Shown here in pieces: positions 10,311 to 21,031 of a stretch of DNA of 64,000 nucleotides; position 1 is the stretch's first letter, and every line of letters begins with the position of its first letter. Origin of the DNA: Scilla litardierei (lineage: Eukaryota > Streptophyta > Magnoliopsida > Asparagales > Asparagaceae); assembly GCA_030789695.1 (NCBI GenBank), contig CM061142.1:283962165-284026164 (forward strand), given 5' to 3'. Under the pieces are notes generated by a model. It worked only from the letters and a program-made list of their open reading frames with translations. It made no database searches and was not told the DNA's origin. A program made the position numbers and the translations under genes.

Positions 10311-10663
10311 CCGACTAGATGCTCATCTAGTCGGTCAGCAAATGAACTCAGACCGACTAGCTCATGCAAATATCCATCTCCTATCTTTTTCTATCTTTAG
10401 TCGGTCATAGTATACTTTCCAACCGACTAGATTGAAAACTAGTCGGTCAGTGAATATACTGCGACCGACTAATTCTTGCCCTAGAAATTCATCTGAGCTA
10501 CTGTTTCGACTTAGTCGGTTCAAGCTCATTGACCGACCGACTAGATCGTAATCTAGTCGGTCAGTACTTGAACTGTGACCGACTAAGTGTGTTAGGGCAG
10601 CTGTGTCTTTTCGCATCCCGACCGACTTATACACGTTTTCCTCCGACTAAAATCACTTTTAGT
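10311..10663. repeat. Internal palindrome array between pol and the envelope-like ORF of A
   Basis: Three units with CCGACTAG/CTAGTCGG cores (10311-10334, 10423-10446, 10535-10562) carry outer TAGTCGG copies, closing with a last copy near 10653. The motif is that of the LTR array, but these are inside the element. In the middle unit AGTATA and TATACT in the two spacers also pair. Element I keeps the array at the same place (56228-56530). Confidence 0.85.
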
Positions 10664-10988
10664 CGGTTTGTCTCCCCATCTCTCACTCGAAAACCCAAAA
10701 CCCCCCCTTCGAGCCCCTTCGCATTCCGTCGTCTCCGGCCGTTTCTCCGGCCATCGCCGCCATCCGCCGCCGTCGACTCCACCCCCTAGGTATATTCCTC
10801 CCTCTCCTAGGTCAATTTCTTGCCCTAGGGTTCGTTTTCACCTCCTAGGATTTCTAGGGTTTCGAAATTTCTCCTCTAGGGTTTGTGTGTTCGATTTCAT
10901 TTGGTCTTCTAGGGTTTTGTGCTAGCTTCTAGGTTTTGTGCTTAGGGTTGTTGATCCTCCGTGATTACTTGCGTGTGCTCTTAGAACT
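10664..10988 (+). promoter_or_regulatory. Gene-like leader ahead of the envelope-like ORF of A
   Basis: A pyrimidine and CCG-rich stretch (10680-10785) is followed by repeated CTAGGGTTT-type motifs (from ~10800) up to the ATG at 10989. It resembles the 5' leader and first-intron start of plant housekeeping genes; CCCTAG/GTATATT near 10790 could be a splice donor. Element I has a diverged counterpart at 56640-56879. A promoter or splice function is inference. Confidence 0.45.
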
Positions 10989-12647
10989 ATGGCTAAGACT
11001 CGTATTCCGATCGCTTCTTCCGGGGCCTCTCCAATGACCGTAGAACAACCTACCGCTAGGAATCCCCCGAAACCTAAGCGTCATGCCAAGTCTACCCAAG
11101 CCTCTCCATCGTCGCCCCCTCTTAAGAAGCCTAGGACTGCATCCGTCAAGCCCCGCAAATCCAAGACCAAAAAGCCTATTCTTCACACTCCGGCTACTCC
11201 TCCCGATTCCGATTCCGATACTGATTTTATCCCTGAGGATGAGCATACTAGGGATCCTACCCCACCTCCGAAGACCCGTAAGGCCAAGGGTAAAGCTCCT
11301 ATGCCAGTTGGCGGTGTAGACATATCGTTGTGCCGCGATGACCCTCAGTGTCTCGCCGCGTACAACCGTATAGAACACTGTCCACTGTTGTTAGAGCATT
11401 ACGTTCAGTTCTCTGATTTCCTCGGCCTTGCTGATCTTCTATCTTATAGTGGCCTTCTAGATTATCTCCGATACGACCCCAAGGCCAATCCCAAACCGTA
11501 CCCTCGCCTCGTGAAATTGTTCTATGCTAACCGTATTCGAGGCCAGTACGACGCCAGCCACTCCATTGAGACGACTGTCTTGGGAACTCCTATAGTTCTC
11601 ACGGCAGAAATCTTGGGGGAGATCCTTGGTTGTGCGTCGTGCGGTCTCCTCCCCTTAGACATTTCCGTAGACGACATTTCTTCCTTGGATCAGACTATTC
11701 TTTCTGAGATTTTCCAGGTTATCCCCTCCGCATTCATTGGTGTTCCTTCGAAATCCTTGAAGCCGAATGCGTGGGTTCTTAACCTGATCTTGAAGTCATG
11801 CCTCCTCCCGAAATATGGATCCTCTTCTCTCCCATCTCAGCCGTTCTTAAAACTCATATACGCTCTTTTCTTGGGGTGCGAGATAAATTGGGCTCGCGTG
11901 ATACTCGATAAGATGGATTCTTTCGAGTGTATACGCAAGACCAATAAGTCTGCGCACATTCCATACCCCTGCTTGTTGACACTCGTATTCCGTCATTTTC
12001 GCGTTCCTCTCCCTCCTGACGATGAGCGTCCTTTGGGTACGCCTCTGAACGCGACGGCCGTGAAGAAATCTTTAGCGGCACTTCGTCACGTGCAGAGGTC
12101 TACCGCATCTGCTTCTCAGTCTACTCCGTCAGCCGCTGCAGCCTCCTCTTCCCCTGCTACTTTGGACGATGTCGTACGTCTTCTTCGTCAGCACGACTCC
12201 CGTTTGGCTCGTACTGAGGAGGTCGTATGTCGTATGGCTCGTATGATGGGGATTGAGCTTCCTCCTTCGGTGTCTGAGGCCGAGGAGATGGACGATGAGG
12301 AGCTTGACGAGCTTGTCACTTCTTTTGCCCGTGGAGATGAGGCCACTGCTGCTGCTACTGGTGTTTCCTCTTCTGCTCCTGGAGTTGGCACCTCTTCCGG
12401 TGCTCCAGAGCCTTCTGCTCCAGCACTTCAGTCTTCAGAGCCTGCTGTTGACCCTGTTGCTGAGCCTGCTGCTATTCCAGTTGACACTTCTGTTGTCGAG
12501 ACCCTTGCTGCTGTAGAGCCTGTTCCTGAGATCTCGACTCCTGCCCCGACGATTCCATCTGTTGAGACGCCTCTTCTCCCTGCAGAGCCTGAGTCCACTC
12601 CGTCGACTGGACCCACGGACGCTGCAGATCCTGCCTCCTCCTCGTGA
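10989..12647 (+). CDS. Envelope-like third ORF of element A (putative plant transposon protein domain)
   Basis: The product has 552 residues. The N-terminal ~110 residues are rich in Lys, Arg, Pro and Ser, with basic clusters that could act as nuclear signals. A globular region of about 110-345 contains KPYPRLVKLFYANRIRG and resembles the 'putative plant transposon protein' domain found in plant retrotransposon ORFs. The rest is a short acidic helix and a long Ala/Pro/Glu/Ser tail. I see no signal peptide and no clear membrane segment, so an envelope role is by position and name only. The position between pol and the 3' LTR matches Sirevirus envelope-like genes. SIRE1 reaches its ORF by reading through the pol stop; here the ORF is 950 bp away in another frame, so expression must differ. 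A truncated homologue begins at 56880 in element I. Confidence 0.8.
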   Translation: MAKTRIPIASSGASPMTVEQPTARNPPKPKRHAKSTQASPSSPPLKKPRTASVKPRKSKTKKPILHTPATPPDSDSDTDFIPEDEHTRDPTPPPKTRKAKGKAPMPVGGVDISLCRDDPQCLAAYNRIEHCPLLLEHYVQFSDFLGLADLLSYSGLLDYLRYDPKANPKPYPRLVKLFYANRIRGQYDASHSIETTVLGTPIVLTAEILGEILGCASCGLLPLDISVDDISSLDQTILSEIFQVIPSAFIGVPSKSLKPNAWVLNLILKSCLLPKYGSSSLPSQPFLKLIYALFLGCEINWARVILDKMDSFECIRKTNKSAHIPYPCLLTLVFRHFRVPLPPDDERPLGTPLNATAVKKSLAALRHVQRSTASASQSTPSAAAASSSPATLDDVVRLLRQHDSRLARTEEVVCRMARMMGIELPPSVSEAEEMDDEELDELVTSFARGDEATAAATGVSSSAPGVGTSSGAPEPSAPALQSSEPAVDPVAEPAAIPVDTSVVETLAAVEPVPEISTPAPTIPSVETPLLPAEPESTPSTGPTDAADPASSS

Positions 12648-13023
12648 TCGTTGTTCCGAGGACTCTCCATATACGCCTTGGATGATATATCTTAGCGAGA
12701 GTATTATGGGTTAGGATAGGGTATGAGGGTTATTATGTTTTGATGTATTTTGGATGTCGTCGCTGCTGCTGTATTTATCTTGATGAGAATGATGATGATG
12801 ATGGTGTATTTCATTTTGATGAGTATATTGTATCGATGATGTTGATGTATTTCTTTTTGATGATATGTAGCGCTTGATATGATGTATCTCATATATTCGA
12901 TGTGATATCTTTTTGGATATACTCATGTTGTCTCTGCATATATATATGTTCATCGTCATTCACTTTGTCTTTTATTCGTCGTGCAAATTTTAATATTCGT
13001 TGAATGTATTTGAAATGAGATTT

Positions 13024-13110
13024 CGTCGCTCGACGCATAAAAACTTGGTTAAATAGATTTAAATTCTATAATTGTATAGAATTGTTTTCCATGCACAAAA
13101 TTAACCAAGT
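13024..13110 (+). ncRNA. Candidate structured RNA element in the 3' region of A
   Basis: A CGTCGCTCGACG hairpin (13024-13035) is followed by a 10-bp stem (ACTTGGTTAA 13043-13052 with TTAACCAAGT 13101-13110). This encloses a smaller hairpin (TTCTATA 13064-13070, loop ATTG, TATAGAA 13075-13081) and the segment GAATTGTTTTCCATGCAC. Element G has the same layout at 48043-48124 with different stem bases, still paired, and an identical segment. This is probably a cis-acting signal of the genomic RNA rather than an independent transcript. Confidence 0.5.
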
Positions 13111-13342
13111 ATATTGAATATTGAAGAGTATGTTTCTTTATTCATTTAATGAATAATTATTTGGTATTTTTGATGATTTTGTTTTTCACTTTGTGATAAT
13201 GGACAATTGGCACACTTTGAATTGATTTAATCGTTTTTCTTTTGGTGTCAATTAGCTCCATCGTCATTGTCTACGACTCCCGATGTTGGATTTTACATTT
13301 CCTAATTGTTGTCGTTGTATGCCCCCCATTTTTGGGATAATG

Positions 13343-13640
13343 CCAAAGGGGGAGAGATAATGATAATAAATAGTGCAAATGAAAAATTTAACTCCATTCC
13401 AAGAATCTAGTTTGATATGTTAGATTCAGGGGGAGTTACGATACATATAAGGATTTTCAAAATCCGATATTTCAAAAATCAATTCTCATTATATATCTTA
13501 CTCGTCTGATTGATGCAATTCATATATATTCATTTGGGAATTAACGTGTCATCAATGCAGGGGGAGTAAGTATTTTACATTTGAATTATTATTTTTGATT
13601 ATTATTTATGTTGGTTTGTCATCACCAAAAAGGGGGAGAA
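13343..13640 (+). promoter_or_regulatory. Repeated polypurine tracts of element A
   Basis: CCAAAGGGGGAGAGA (13343-13357), CAGGGGGAG (13427-13435), GCAGGGGGAG (13558-13567) and AAAAAGGGGGAGAA (13627-13640, touching the LTR). The last is the expected primer of plus-strand DNA. Several tracts are a known Sirevirus trait. G and H keep the same four in the same order. Confidence 0.85.
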
Positions 13641-15381
13641 TGTTGAATATTGGACTCCCCGGATTTGGTTTTGATGATGAGCAAACATAAATAATTCATG
13701 AACTAACATTTTGTGAGCGCAGTATTGGAGATCGTCGCCAATTTCACGAGAATATTCAAAGCGACATCTCAACACTTCCAAAAGCTCGTATTCAAGCCTA
13801 AAGCTTCGTTGAAGCTCCTGCAGCGCTTTGGAAGTTATGAAGATTCAATCGAAGCTCTCAAAGACCGTTTATTAAGGTTTTATTTATAGTCTTTTAGTTT
13901 CGATTGATAGAATGTTAAGCCTTGAGTATATCTTACGTTTCTATCTTCATTACGCTCATTTCGTAGCTCTAGGATTCTTGCACAAGTTCATTCTAACTTC
14001 CTCGAAGCGTCGCGCTTCGATTCGGAATTTGTTGTGCATGTTAGTTGGTACAAGAACAAGTACTGACCGACTAGATGGTGATCTAGTCGGTCGGCAACTG
14101 TTCTTGGACCGACTAGTTTGATTCCTTAATTTCTTGGACTTTACTGTTTACAGTTAGTCGGTCTACGTTGAATCACCGACCGACTAGTTTGTGAACTAGT
14201 CGGTCAGTGATGCTTCTTTGACCGACTAGTTGTGACTTACTGTTCACTCTAAATTTCTCCTAAGCTACTGTTTACCGTTAGTCGGTCTAAGAACGTTTGA
14301 TGACCGACTAATTGACAATCTAGTCGGTCAATTTTTGTTCTTAGACCGACTAAGTCAACTTGCCTTCAGACTAAGTTGTTTTGCCTCTTAGTCGGTCTAC
14401 GTTCATTGGATGACCGACTAGTTGTGAAACTAGTCGGTCAGAAAGTGTTCTTGGACCGACTAGATGTCTAGGTCTGAAATTCTCTTTCTTCTCAGATCTA
14501 CTCTTAGTCGGTCCACGTTGTTTGGCTGACCGACTAGTTGATGAACTAGTCGGTCAGTGAGTGTTCTTTGACCGACTAATTCTCACAGATTTCTTTCCGT
14601 TGGAGATTGACCTATCTTGTTTTTATGGGACCCTATAAATACGAACCTAGGTCATTTCTATCTTGTATAGAGCTGCCATTAAGAGATTCATTGAGTTCTA
14701 AAGTGATAGCTATTCTCCCTCAAATCTAAAGCTCTCTTCCTCACAAGAAACCCATTCTCTCTCATTTCTAGATCTAGAGAGAAGCTTGTTCTTGGTGAGC
14801 TCTTCAAGCTATTGCTTGATTCAAGTTTCCAAATCTTCCCTAGGCACCCATTGCTGCTCATTTCCTTGGTGCTAGGGTTTGGTAACTTCATCTTCCTCAA
14901 ATCCTTCATTCCACCTATTGGGTAAGAAAAACTCAAGGTATAGGATTTTGTGGTAAGCTTGTTTATTTCATATAAACTCTTTTATATTGCTTGTTGGTTC
15001 TCTCGGTTGTGAGAGAAGGTTGTGATCCCGGGTTGTGGGATTCACGTTTGCTATTGCATGTATGATTTGATCTTGTGAAAGTTTTTCACAAGATATTCAT
15101 AGTGGAAATCTTGAGTTAGGGTTTCTAACTCAAGTATCCGGAGGGGATCCGGGTGGTTGGGACGTAGGATCACCGGGAACAAGTCGGGGAGACTTGGGTG
15201 GATCCGAACCCATTAACATCGTTTGTTAGCATTGTCAATTTCGTTGTCGTCGTTCAATTTAAGCTTCCGCAAATTGATTTGGTAGTTGATTGCAATTTAA
15301 TTTGGAATTATACTCCTTATTATTTTAAAGTTCTATTCACCCCCCCTCTAGTACTTGTGCAGTAGCTGGTAGGGCATTACA
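13641..15381 (+). repeat. 3' LTR of element A
   Basis: It matches the 5' LTR with about five substitutions by eye (for example near 14026, 14666, 14856, 15046 and 15332) and a shorter C-run. It ends at 15381 and is followed by the target copy ACAAA (15382-15386). Confidence 0.95.
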
Positions 15382-15386
15382 ACAAA

Positions 15387-16290
15387 TGCGGATGATTATG
15401 CATTGATTGAGTTCTAAAAATCGTTTACGGCTTGAATTACTTATTTTTCCTTCATGGAATTACTTGTTGATATGCTATTTATGAAAACTTTCAATTGCCA
15501 TGATTAATATATCGAAATAGTTTGAATTTATTTCATGCATGCCATTGTGATGCAAAAGCTTAAGTATACACGATTTATTAAAAATGTCTTCTAATTGAAA
15601 AGGAATTTGGCCTTTGTTACTAATGTTTATGTTCATATTTATGGGTGTTGAGTTGCTTACGAAAAAATGCAAAAAAAGCGAAAAAGAAAAACATGCATCG
15701 TTCCCTTGAGTTCATTGATTAGTCGGGTCTTCGTGCCTCAAGAAGCATTCGAGATTCGCGTCGAAAGATGGATGAATGGGGAGCGCAGTCAAAAAAAAAA
15801 CAGAGAAAATAAAACTTAGATGATTCGAGTTATTAAGTTCAAGGGGCTTTTCTAAGCCTAATGCCCGAAGGTCATCTGGCCTAAGAGTCATTAACTGAAA
15901 GCTCGTTACATGGATCATTCTAAGTCGTCAAAAAAAGAAAAAAGAGAGAAAAAAAGGAAATGTTGAATAAACTAAGCAACTTCAACGCCCATGATTTGAA
16001 CTATCTTCTTGAGATGCCAATTCATTGGAAATAATAAAACTAGAATATAACGACGTGTTATACTTTCGCTTGCGCAAAACGAAGCTCGCATGTTATGTAT
16101 TCAAATTAAATTAGAGAAAAATATCATGTGATTGATCTTATTCATGGATTGTGTATATTGATAGTCAAAAACATGTTGGAAAGCGTATTATTGAGCAATG
16201 CCATAATCGATTGATAGAATTTATTGTTTTACTAATCATCTGACTTCATCGATCTTTTTGCTAGAGACTAGCAAATTGCTAGTTGGGGGG
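15387..16290 (+). other. 3' non-coding part of element E, with pre-LTR hairpin and purine tract
   Basis: A-rich runs (15660-15960) are typical of Athila-like 3' regions. At the end a perfect 8-bp stem with AGA loop (TTTGCTAG 16257-16264 with CTAGCAAA 16268-16275) precedes the purine tract AGTTGGGGGG (16281-16290), which abuts the LTR. I see no gene. Confidence 0.7.
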
Positions 16291-18186
16291 TGTGATTCGG
16301 GTTGAATATTGCATTTTAAACACCTCATTTAGCCTCATTTTATGTATATATAATACGCATTTGGTCTCCAATAGGATCGTATTTTGAATACCCTTAATCA
16401 TTACAGCAAACTCTCATTCTATGCACAAAACAACAATATATTGAGTATTTCTGCAATTTTTATATTTTTAATACGAAGATCCTGATCTCACGATTCCAAC
16501 GACTATTAATTTGTATTTTTCTAAGATCGATGCTAATTACTGTGAATTTTTGAATGCAAAAACCATTTAATTGAAGAAATACGAAGCAAATATGTGGAAA
16601 ATATGTCGTATACGCTTCAGGCGGGCCACGTGGTGAGCATCCACGCCTCCCTGCCTTCATCCGACGATCTTGACTTCAGGATACGTGGCCAGATCACGAC
16701 CGTACGATGGTGATCCAACATTCCATGCAACGCTTATGGAAAGACGAATACGGGCGACGTGGCAGGATCTCTTACTTTCCCGCTCGAATCGGACAACGGA
16801 GGAAGTCGGTAACGTGGCTGCTTGATAGCCGTTGCGATCAGATCGAACGGCCACGCTCATCTCCCACGCTCATCTCCGAGTCGAATTCGGAGCGACCAAG
16901 CGAAGCTGGTGATTTACATACGCCGCAGGGACACGTGGCATCATTCGCGCCGTCCCGCCCACGATCCAACGACGACAAACGACAGAAGTACATGCAAAGT
17001 AGGACGAATCCAAAGAGCGGGCTCGGGTCGACATGGCGTGCTCACGGTCGCACGATCCCAGCTCCAATGGTTAGGATTCAATACGAGGCGTATTCGAAAA
17101 GCGGAGCGGATGCGGGCGCGTGCAAGCGACGATCCGAACCTGCTGGTCATGTGTTAAGCCCTCGTTCAATCCCGCCTTGATCAAACGGGCAGAAATTAAG
17201 CCGATTGCGGGTAGTGGATCCAAGGGGATTTTGAAGCGGATTTAAGCGAGTTTTTAGCATCCGCAACCGACATTATACCCCTATAAATACCCTAGTATTC
17301 CAGAGAGTATTTACACCGGTTTTGAGCGTATTCTTACGTATTGGGGGCTCTAGGAGCCATATTTTGACGTGAAATTTAGAGGCCCTAGAGATAGAGGCCA
17401 GATCTATCATCTGAAGGAGTTTGGGGTTCAATTGTAGAGATTTGGTGATAAAATTCTAAACTTTACCCTTGTATTTTGCGTATTTAGCTTGTATTTTGAG
17501 TAATGATGATGTATTTGTCTATGAATATTGATTCTATTCTCTCCATGCGTGGCTAATACCCTCATGTGATGGTTGTGATGTAGTTAGACCTCTGTAATCT
17601 TTGATTTTAGTATCTTTTCACCCTAATTTACATGTTTAATCGCGTATTTTGCTAGTTTCTACATGTATTATTCAAGTATTATCGTTGTTGGTGTACTTGG
17701 ATCGAATATGATCTTTGCAAACTTATTCATGGTGTGATCCTTGCGGACATTGCCGTGACCCTTACGGGCACATAAACTTATTCTCCTCATGAAACTAGTA
17801 TTTTATTCGATACTTAAGGCACTTTTCTATGTTCGTTTATCGTTATATTTTCCGATGTTCTCATACCCTTGCCGGGTGAAACGTTGAGTTATAGATAAGA
17901 TATTAATAATCATTTATGGCATAAACCCTAACAAAATCACAACCAACACATACTCTCCATATTTATACCCAATATCACCTTCCCCGGAGTTATCGTAGGA
18001 TTTTCTTATTTTAAACCATCGACACAATTATTCATATATCTGATAGGTGGTTGTTTATTATCGTTTTAGTACTATTTATAAACTTAAATTCGTGGTTTTA
18101 TAAGTCAGTTGTCCCGTGGATACGATAAATCGACTCACCAGGATTATTACTTGTTCCATCTTCTACACTTGGGAGTAGCGCTCACA
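16291..18186 (+). repeat. 3' LTR of element E
   Basis: It is 1896 bp, beginning TGTGATTCGG after the purine tract and ending GCGCTCACA. It has a TATA box (TATAAATA, 17282-17289). ORFs in 16700-17180 on both strands are GC-rich LTR sequence without recognisable domains. The partner 5' LTR is outside the window, so the age cannot be judged. Confidence 0.75.
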
Positions 18187-18203
18187 CATTTTGAGACGAG
18201 TCA

Positions 18204-19033
18204 GTGCCTACATTCTTGGAGCAGACCATTAAGGAGGACCTGACTTGGGACGATGACAGCTGCACACAGATGGATCCCGAATTTTGCCCCCTCCATTTGA
18301 GCTCCCGCTGCTACCTCTACTTTCTTCAGAGGCTGAGCATCTGTCAGAGGACCACCATTCCACTGACGCCGAGGACTATCCTATAGAGCTTATGGCTCCC
18401 CTTCAGGGAGATCTCTTTACTCCCTTGCTCTTTGCATCTGATTCCCCTCATTTATATGATATTTTTTATGATCTAGATACTGATGACACATTACATATTT
18501 TACAGGACATTTACACATTCGATCATGAGGTACATTGGGACGTGTCTGATGAGGAGGAGAGTGAGGAGCCACCTGCCACTGATGCTTTTGAATATGATCA
18601 TGAGGTGCACTGGGATGTGTCCAACGATGATAAGGAGTCACCTGATAAGACCCATACTCATACGCCAGAGTTTCCTGAAAAGCCTAAGACGAACGACGAG
18701 GAGTTACCTGTCGTGGTGCATGAAAGCGGAGAAACATTTTCAGGAAAGTCTCGTCAACCAATCTTTATCTTGCATATTTCTTTTGATGACTTTCTTTGGA
18801 ATACATTTATTTTTGGGAAGGATTATCCACATCAGATTGATGCGGCTTATCTCTTGCAGGGTACATGTGGAGTCCTTGGACAGATGCTGGAAGGTGCATT
18901 GCTGGAATCTGATGGAGTCCATAGACACGCACACCTGGCAGAGCCACGTAAGGAGTAGTTGGAGCAGTTGCCTGCACCGACAAAGATACTGGATCCGCCT
19001 TTTGCGATAGGTGATATCAATACAGTAGTGTAG
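18204..19033 (+). pseudogene. Orphan ORF of element D (acidic protein with conserved C-terminal module)
   Basis: The main frame runs 18284-18958 (224 aa). A short frame from 18204 to about 18280 looks like its continuation upstream, implying a frameshift near 18280. The product is acidic and contains a DHEVHWDVS repeat (twice). The last ~70 residues align with C: a DFLWNTFIFGKDY segment, MLEGALLES, then LAEPRKE before TAG at 18956-18958. Beyond that stop the same frame continues EQLEQLPAP and ILDPP to about 19033, so the stop is probably a mutation. I do not recognise the function. It sits where Athila elements carry an envelope-like gene. Confidence 0.6.
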
Positions 19034-20989
19034 AATTTCATTGCTTTCAATAATCCCGAATCCTTTCGACAGCGAGAGGACCGTATAGGTTTATTTCTTT
19101 CTTAGTTTAGATATCTCGAATAAATATCACCCCATATGACGGCAACAATAATCTGTTACACCCTACCCTTTATATGCTATAATTTATTGCTACCCTCTTC
19201 ATATTTTGATGTGTCACATCCTTTTGCTCACCACCATCAAGCATTTCTTTCAAGTGAAATCTAATTTCATATTCGTTTGACTTGATCTCGCTTAGCGAAG
19301 TCGTGACATTTTTGATCGAGTCATTTGAATAAGATTGTTTGGTATAAGCTTGGGAGAAAGTGCTCTCATACATCATTGCATGTGCACGTAGCTGCATTAC
19401 GATTTCATGTCATTCATATCATCATTTTTCCATTCACCCTCTCATATTTATCATTGTTCGTCATAATTACCTTTTATGATCACATTGAGGACAATGTGAA
19501 GTTTAAGCTTGGGAGAGTGCATTTCCATGCCATTTAGTTGCATTTTTACTTTATTTTTAAGGTTTTTAGAATTTTTCATAATTTTTGCATCATCTTTTTG
19601 AATTTTCCATTTTATTTTCTTTGTATGTGTGTTCATGCATCATATTGTGTGCTTGTTTTTCTTTTCTCTCCTTTCTTTTATTTTTATTTTCCACTTTTCT
19701 TTTCCTCTTTATGATAGATATATTCCGTATGATGACATCTTGTATAGCTTTATCAGGTTTTACGATGCTTAGTATTCTTGTCATGCTACTTAGAGTATTC
19801 CATAATCTTTCTATTCACATGTTCTTGAAATTTATATTTCTTTTGATGACTCCTCTAAGTGAATGCATGAAACTCTTTGAAACTGAATGTATGAAATAGT
19901 GTTTAGTATGCTTTTGTTGGAAATACACCAAGATTCACGCATCATTAGTATACCTGAAGCATCAGTCTTATTGTCTTATTCACCTTCTGTTGCATGCTTG
20001 ATATGATTGTAAAATTTACCGCTTGACTTCATTATTTGTTGAAATGATTAAGAATATCCATACTTACATATGAGTTTTAGTTGATGTATTATCTTATTGA
20101 ACCATTCGTGCACATCTTAGAGTGAACCGAATGGTACAATATATTTTTTCTCCACATATCTCTTTATTTCTCTACATGTCACTTGAGTTTGCCCCTTGCA
20201 GCTACTTACACCGCATCTATTCCCAAAAATCCATTACAAAGAAAAGTTATCTCCAAAAAGTTCAAAAAGCCAAAAAGGAGCCAATAATAAAAAATACAAA
20301 TTCCTTTGCTCCTACAAAAATCCAATAAGAAAAATGAGAAACAAAAACCAAAGGCGAAAAAAAAAATTTCTCTATCTCATTGCTTGGATCCACATATATA
20401 CTTGGAAAAACCAAGACAAAAATCCCAATTTCCTCTATTATTTTCCTTTGGATGCGATGCCTCAAGCTAAGCTTGGGAGGGGAGTTGGGGGTGAGGGGGA
20501 GGGGCGAATTCCTTTGACCAGATGAGTGAGCATGACATTAGAATGGAGTTGTGCATAAATGTGGATATTTGAAAATGCTGAAACTTAGCGAAATAGTTTA
20601 GCTATGTAGACTTCTTATGAATTGATTTGAATATGTAAATGCCATGATTTATTCCATTCTCCATTGCATGCTTGGTGTGATTCTTATATGCTTCATTTAT
20701 TACTTCTGATTGAAAAGTGCATCACCAATATTTGTATATTAAATTTTATAAAATGCGTCATGTGGATATGAATTGATTGTATGAATTTAGAGAGTCCCTT
20801 TCATTGTTCTAAAAAGCTTGCAAGTACCATGTTTTTATAAGATATGAAATCTTTATAACATGTGATTCATTTTTAGAGTATCGTGATATGGAGCTTATAG
20901 CTTGAGATCTGAGCGAATAATGTAGCGACCCTCTCCTCTTCGCATTCTTTTCCCCTTTCTTATTTTTACATCACGGTGAACTTCGCATT
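19034..20989 (+). other. 3' non-coding region of element D
   Basis: AT-rich, with A-rich runs at 20220-20440 and a purine-rich stretch near 20467-20505. It includes the hairpin CACATTG/CAATGTG around AGGA (19481-19498) followed by AAGCTTGGGAGAG (19505-19517). Small ORFs are low-complexity. Confidence 0.65.
19481..19517 (+). promoter_or_regulatory. Internal hairpin plus purine tract of element D (cassette 1)
   Basis: Seven-bp arms 19481-19487 and 19492-19498 with an AGGA loop, six bases, then AAGCTTGGGAGAG. It matches the layout at 34823-34858 and 2722-2758 with different arm bases. Confidence 0.65.
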
Positions 20990-21031
20990 CGTCTTCCTCG
21001 AGGACGAGTAAGAGGTAAGCTTGGGGGATTT
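20990..21031 (+). promoter_or_regulatory. Pre-LTR hairpin and polypurine tract of element D (cassette 2)
   Basis: CTCG-AGGA-CGAG (20997-21008) is followed by AAGCTTGGGGGA (21017-21028) and the LTR at 21032. The same arrangement is at 36097-36128 in C. Confidence 0.75.

Larger units (their letters stand above)
12648..13640 (+). other. 3' untranslated region of element A with RNA structure and four purine tracts
   Basis: No gene. It contains GATGATGATG-type simple sequence (12785-12850), the structured segment at 13024-13110, and purine tracts at 13343-13357, 13427-13435, 13558-13566 and 13627-13640. The last tract abuts the 3' LTR. Confidence 0.8.
2851..15381 (+). mobile_element. Element A: complete Sirevirus-type copia retrotransposon with envelope-like ORF
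   Basis: It is 12,531 bp, bounded by near-identical LTRs of 1748 and 1741 bp and by a perfect target duplication ACAAA (2846-2850 and 15382-15386). The order is LTR, initiator-Met primer site, gag, pol (protease, integrase, RT, RNase H), palindrome array, third ORF, 3' RNA structure, several purine tracts, LTR. Integrase before RT makes it Ty1/copia. The envelope-like ORF, repeated purine tracts and the GTTTGTCATCACCAAAAAGG end are Sirevirus (SIRE/Maximus) features. By eye the LTRs differ at about five bases plus a C-run length, so insertion was recent. It sits inside element E. Confidence 0.95.
2479..18186 (+). mobile_element. Element E: Athila-like Ty3 LTR retrotransposon, 3' part, interrupted by element A
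   Basis: E is visible from the gap to its 3' LTR end. Its parts are a decayed coding module (2481-2669), an internal hairpin and purine tract (2722-2758), non-coding sequence 2759-2850 continuing at 15387-16290 after removal of A and its target copy, and a 3' LTR at 16291-18186 with termini TGTGA/TCACA. The following CATTT (18187-18191) would be the 3' target copy. The 5' LTR is not in the window. The Athila-type call rests on 3' architecture and on a module shared with C and D, not on a pol gene, which is absent here. Confidence 0.7.

Noticed and set aside
12188..12670. Antisense Ser/Ala-rich ORFs opposite the third ORF of A
   Set aside because: They are shadows of the Ala/Pro/Glu-rich tail of the sense ORF, with no independent support.
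16707..17180. 157-aa and overlapping ORFs in the E LTR
   Set aside because: GC-rich LTR segment open in several frames on both strands, no domain, and upstream of the LTR TATA box.
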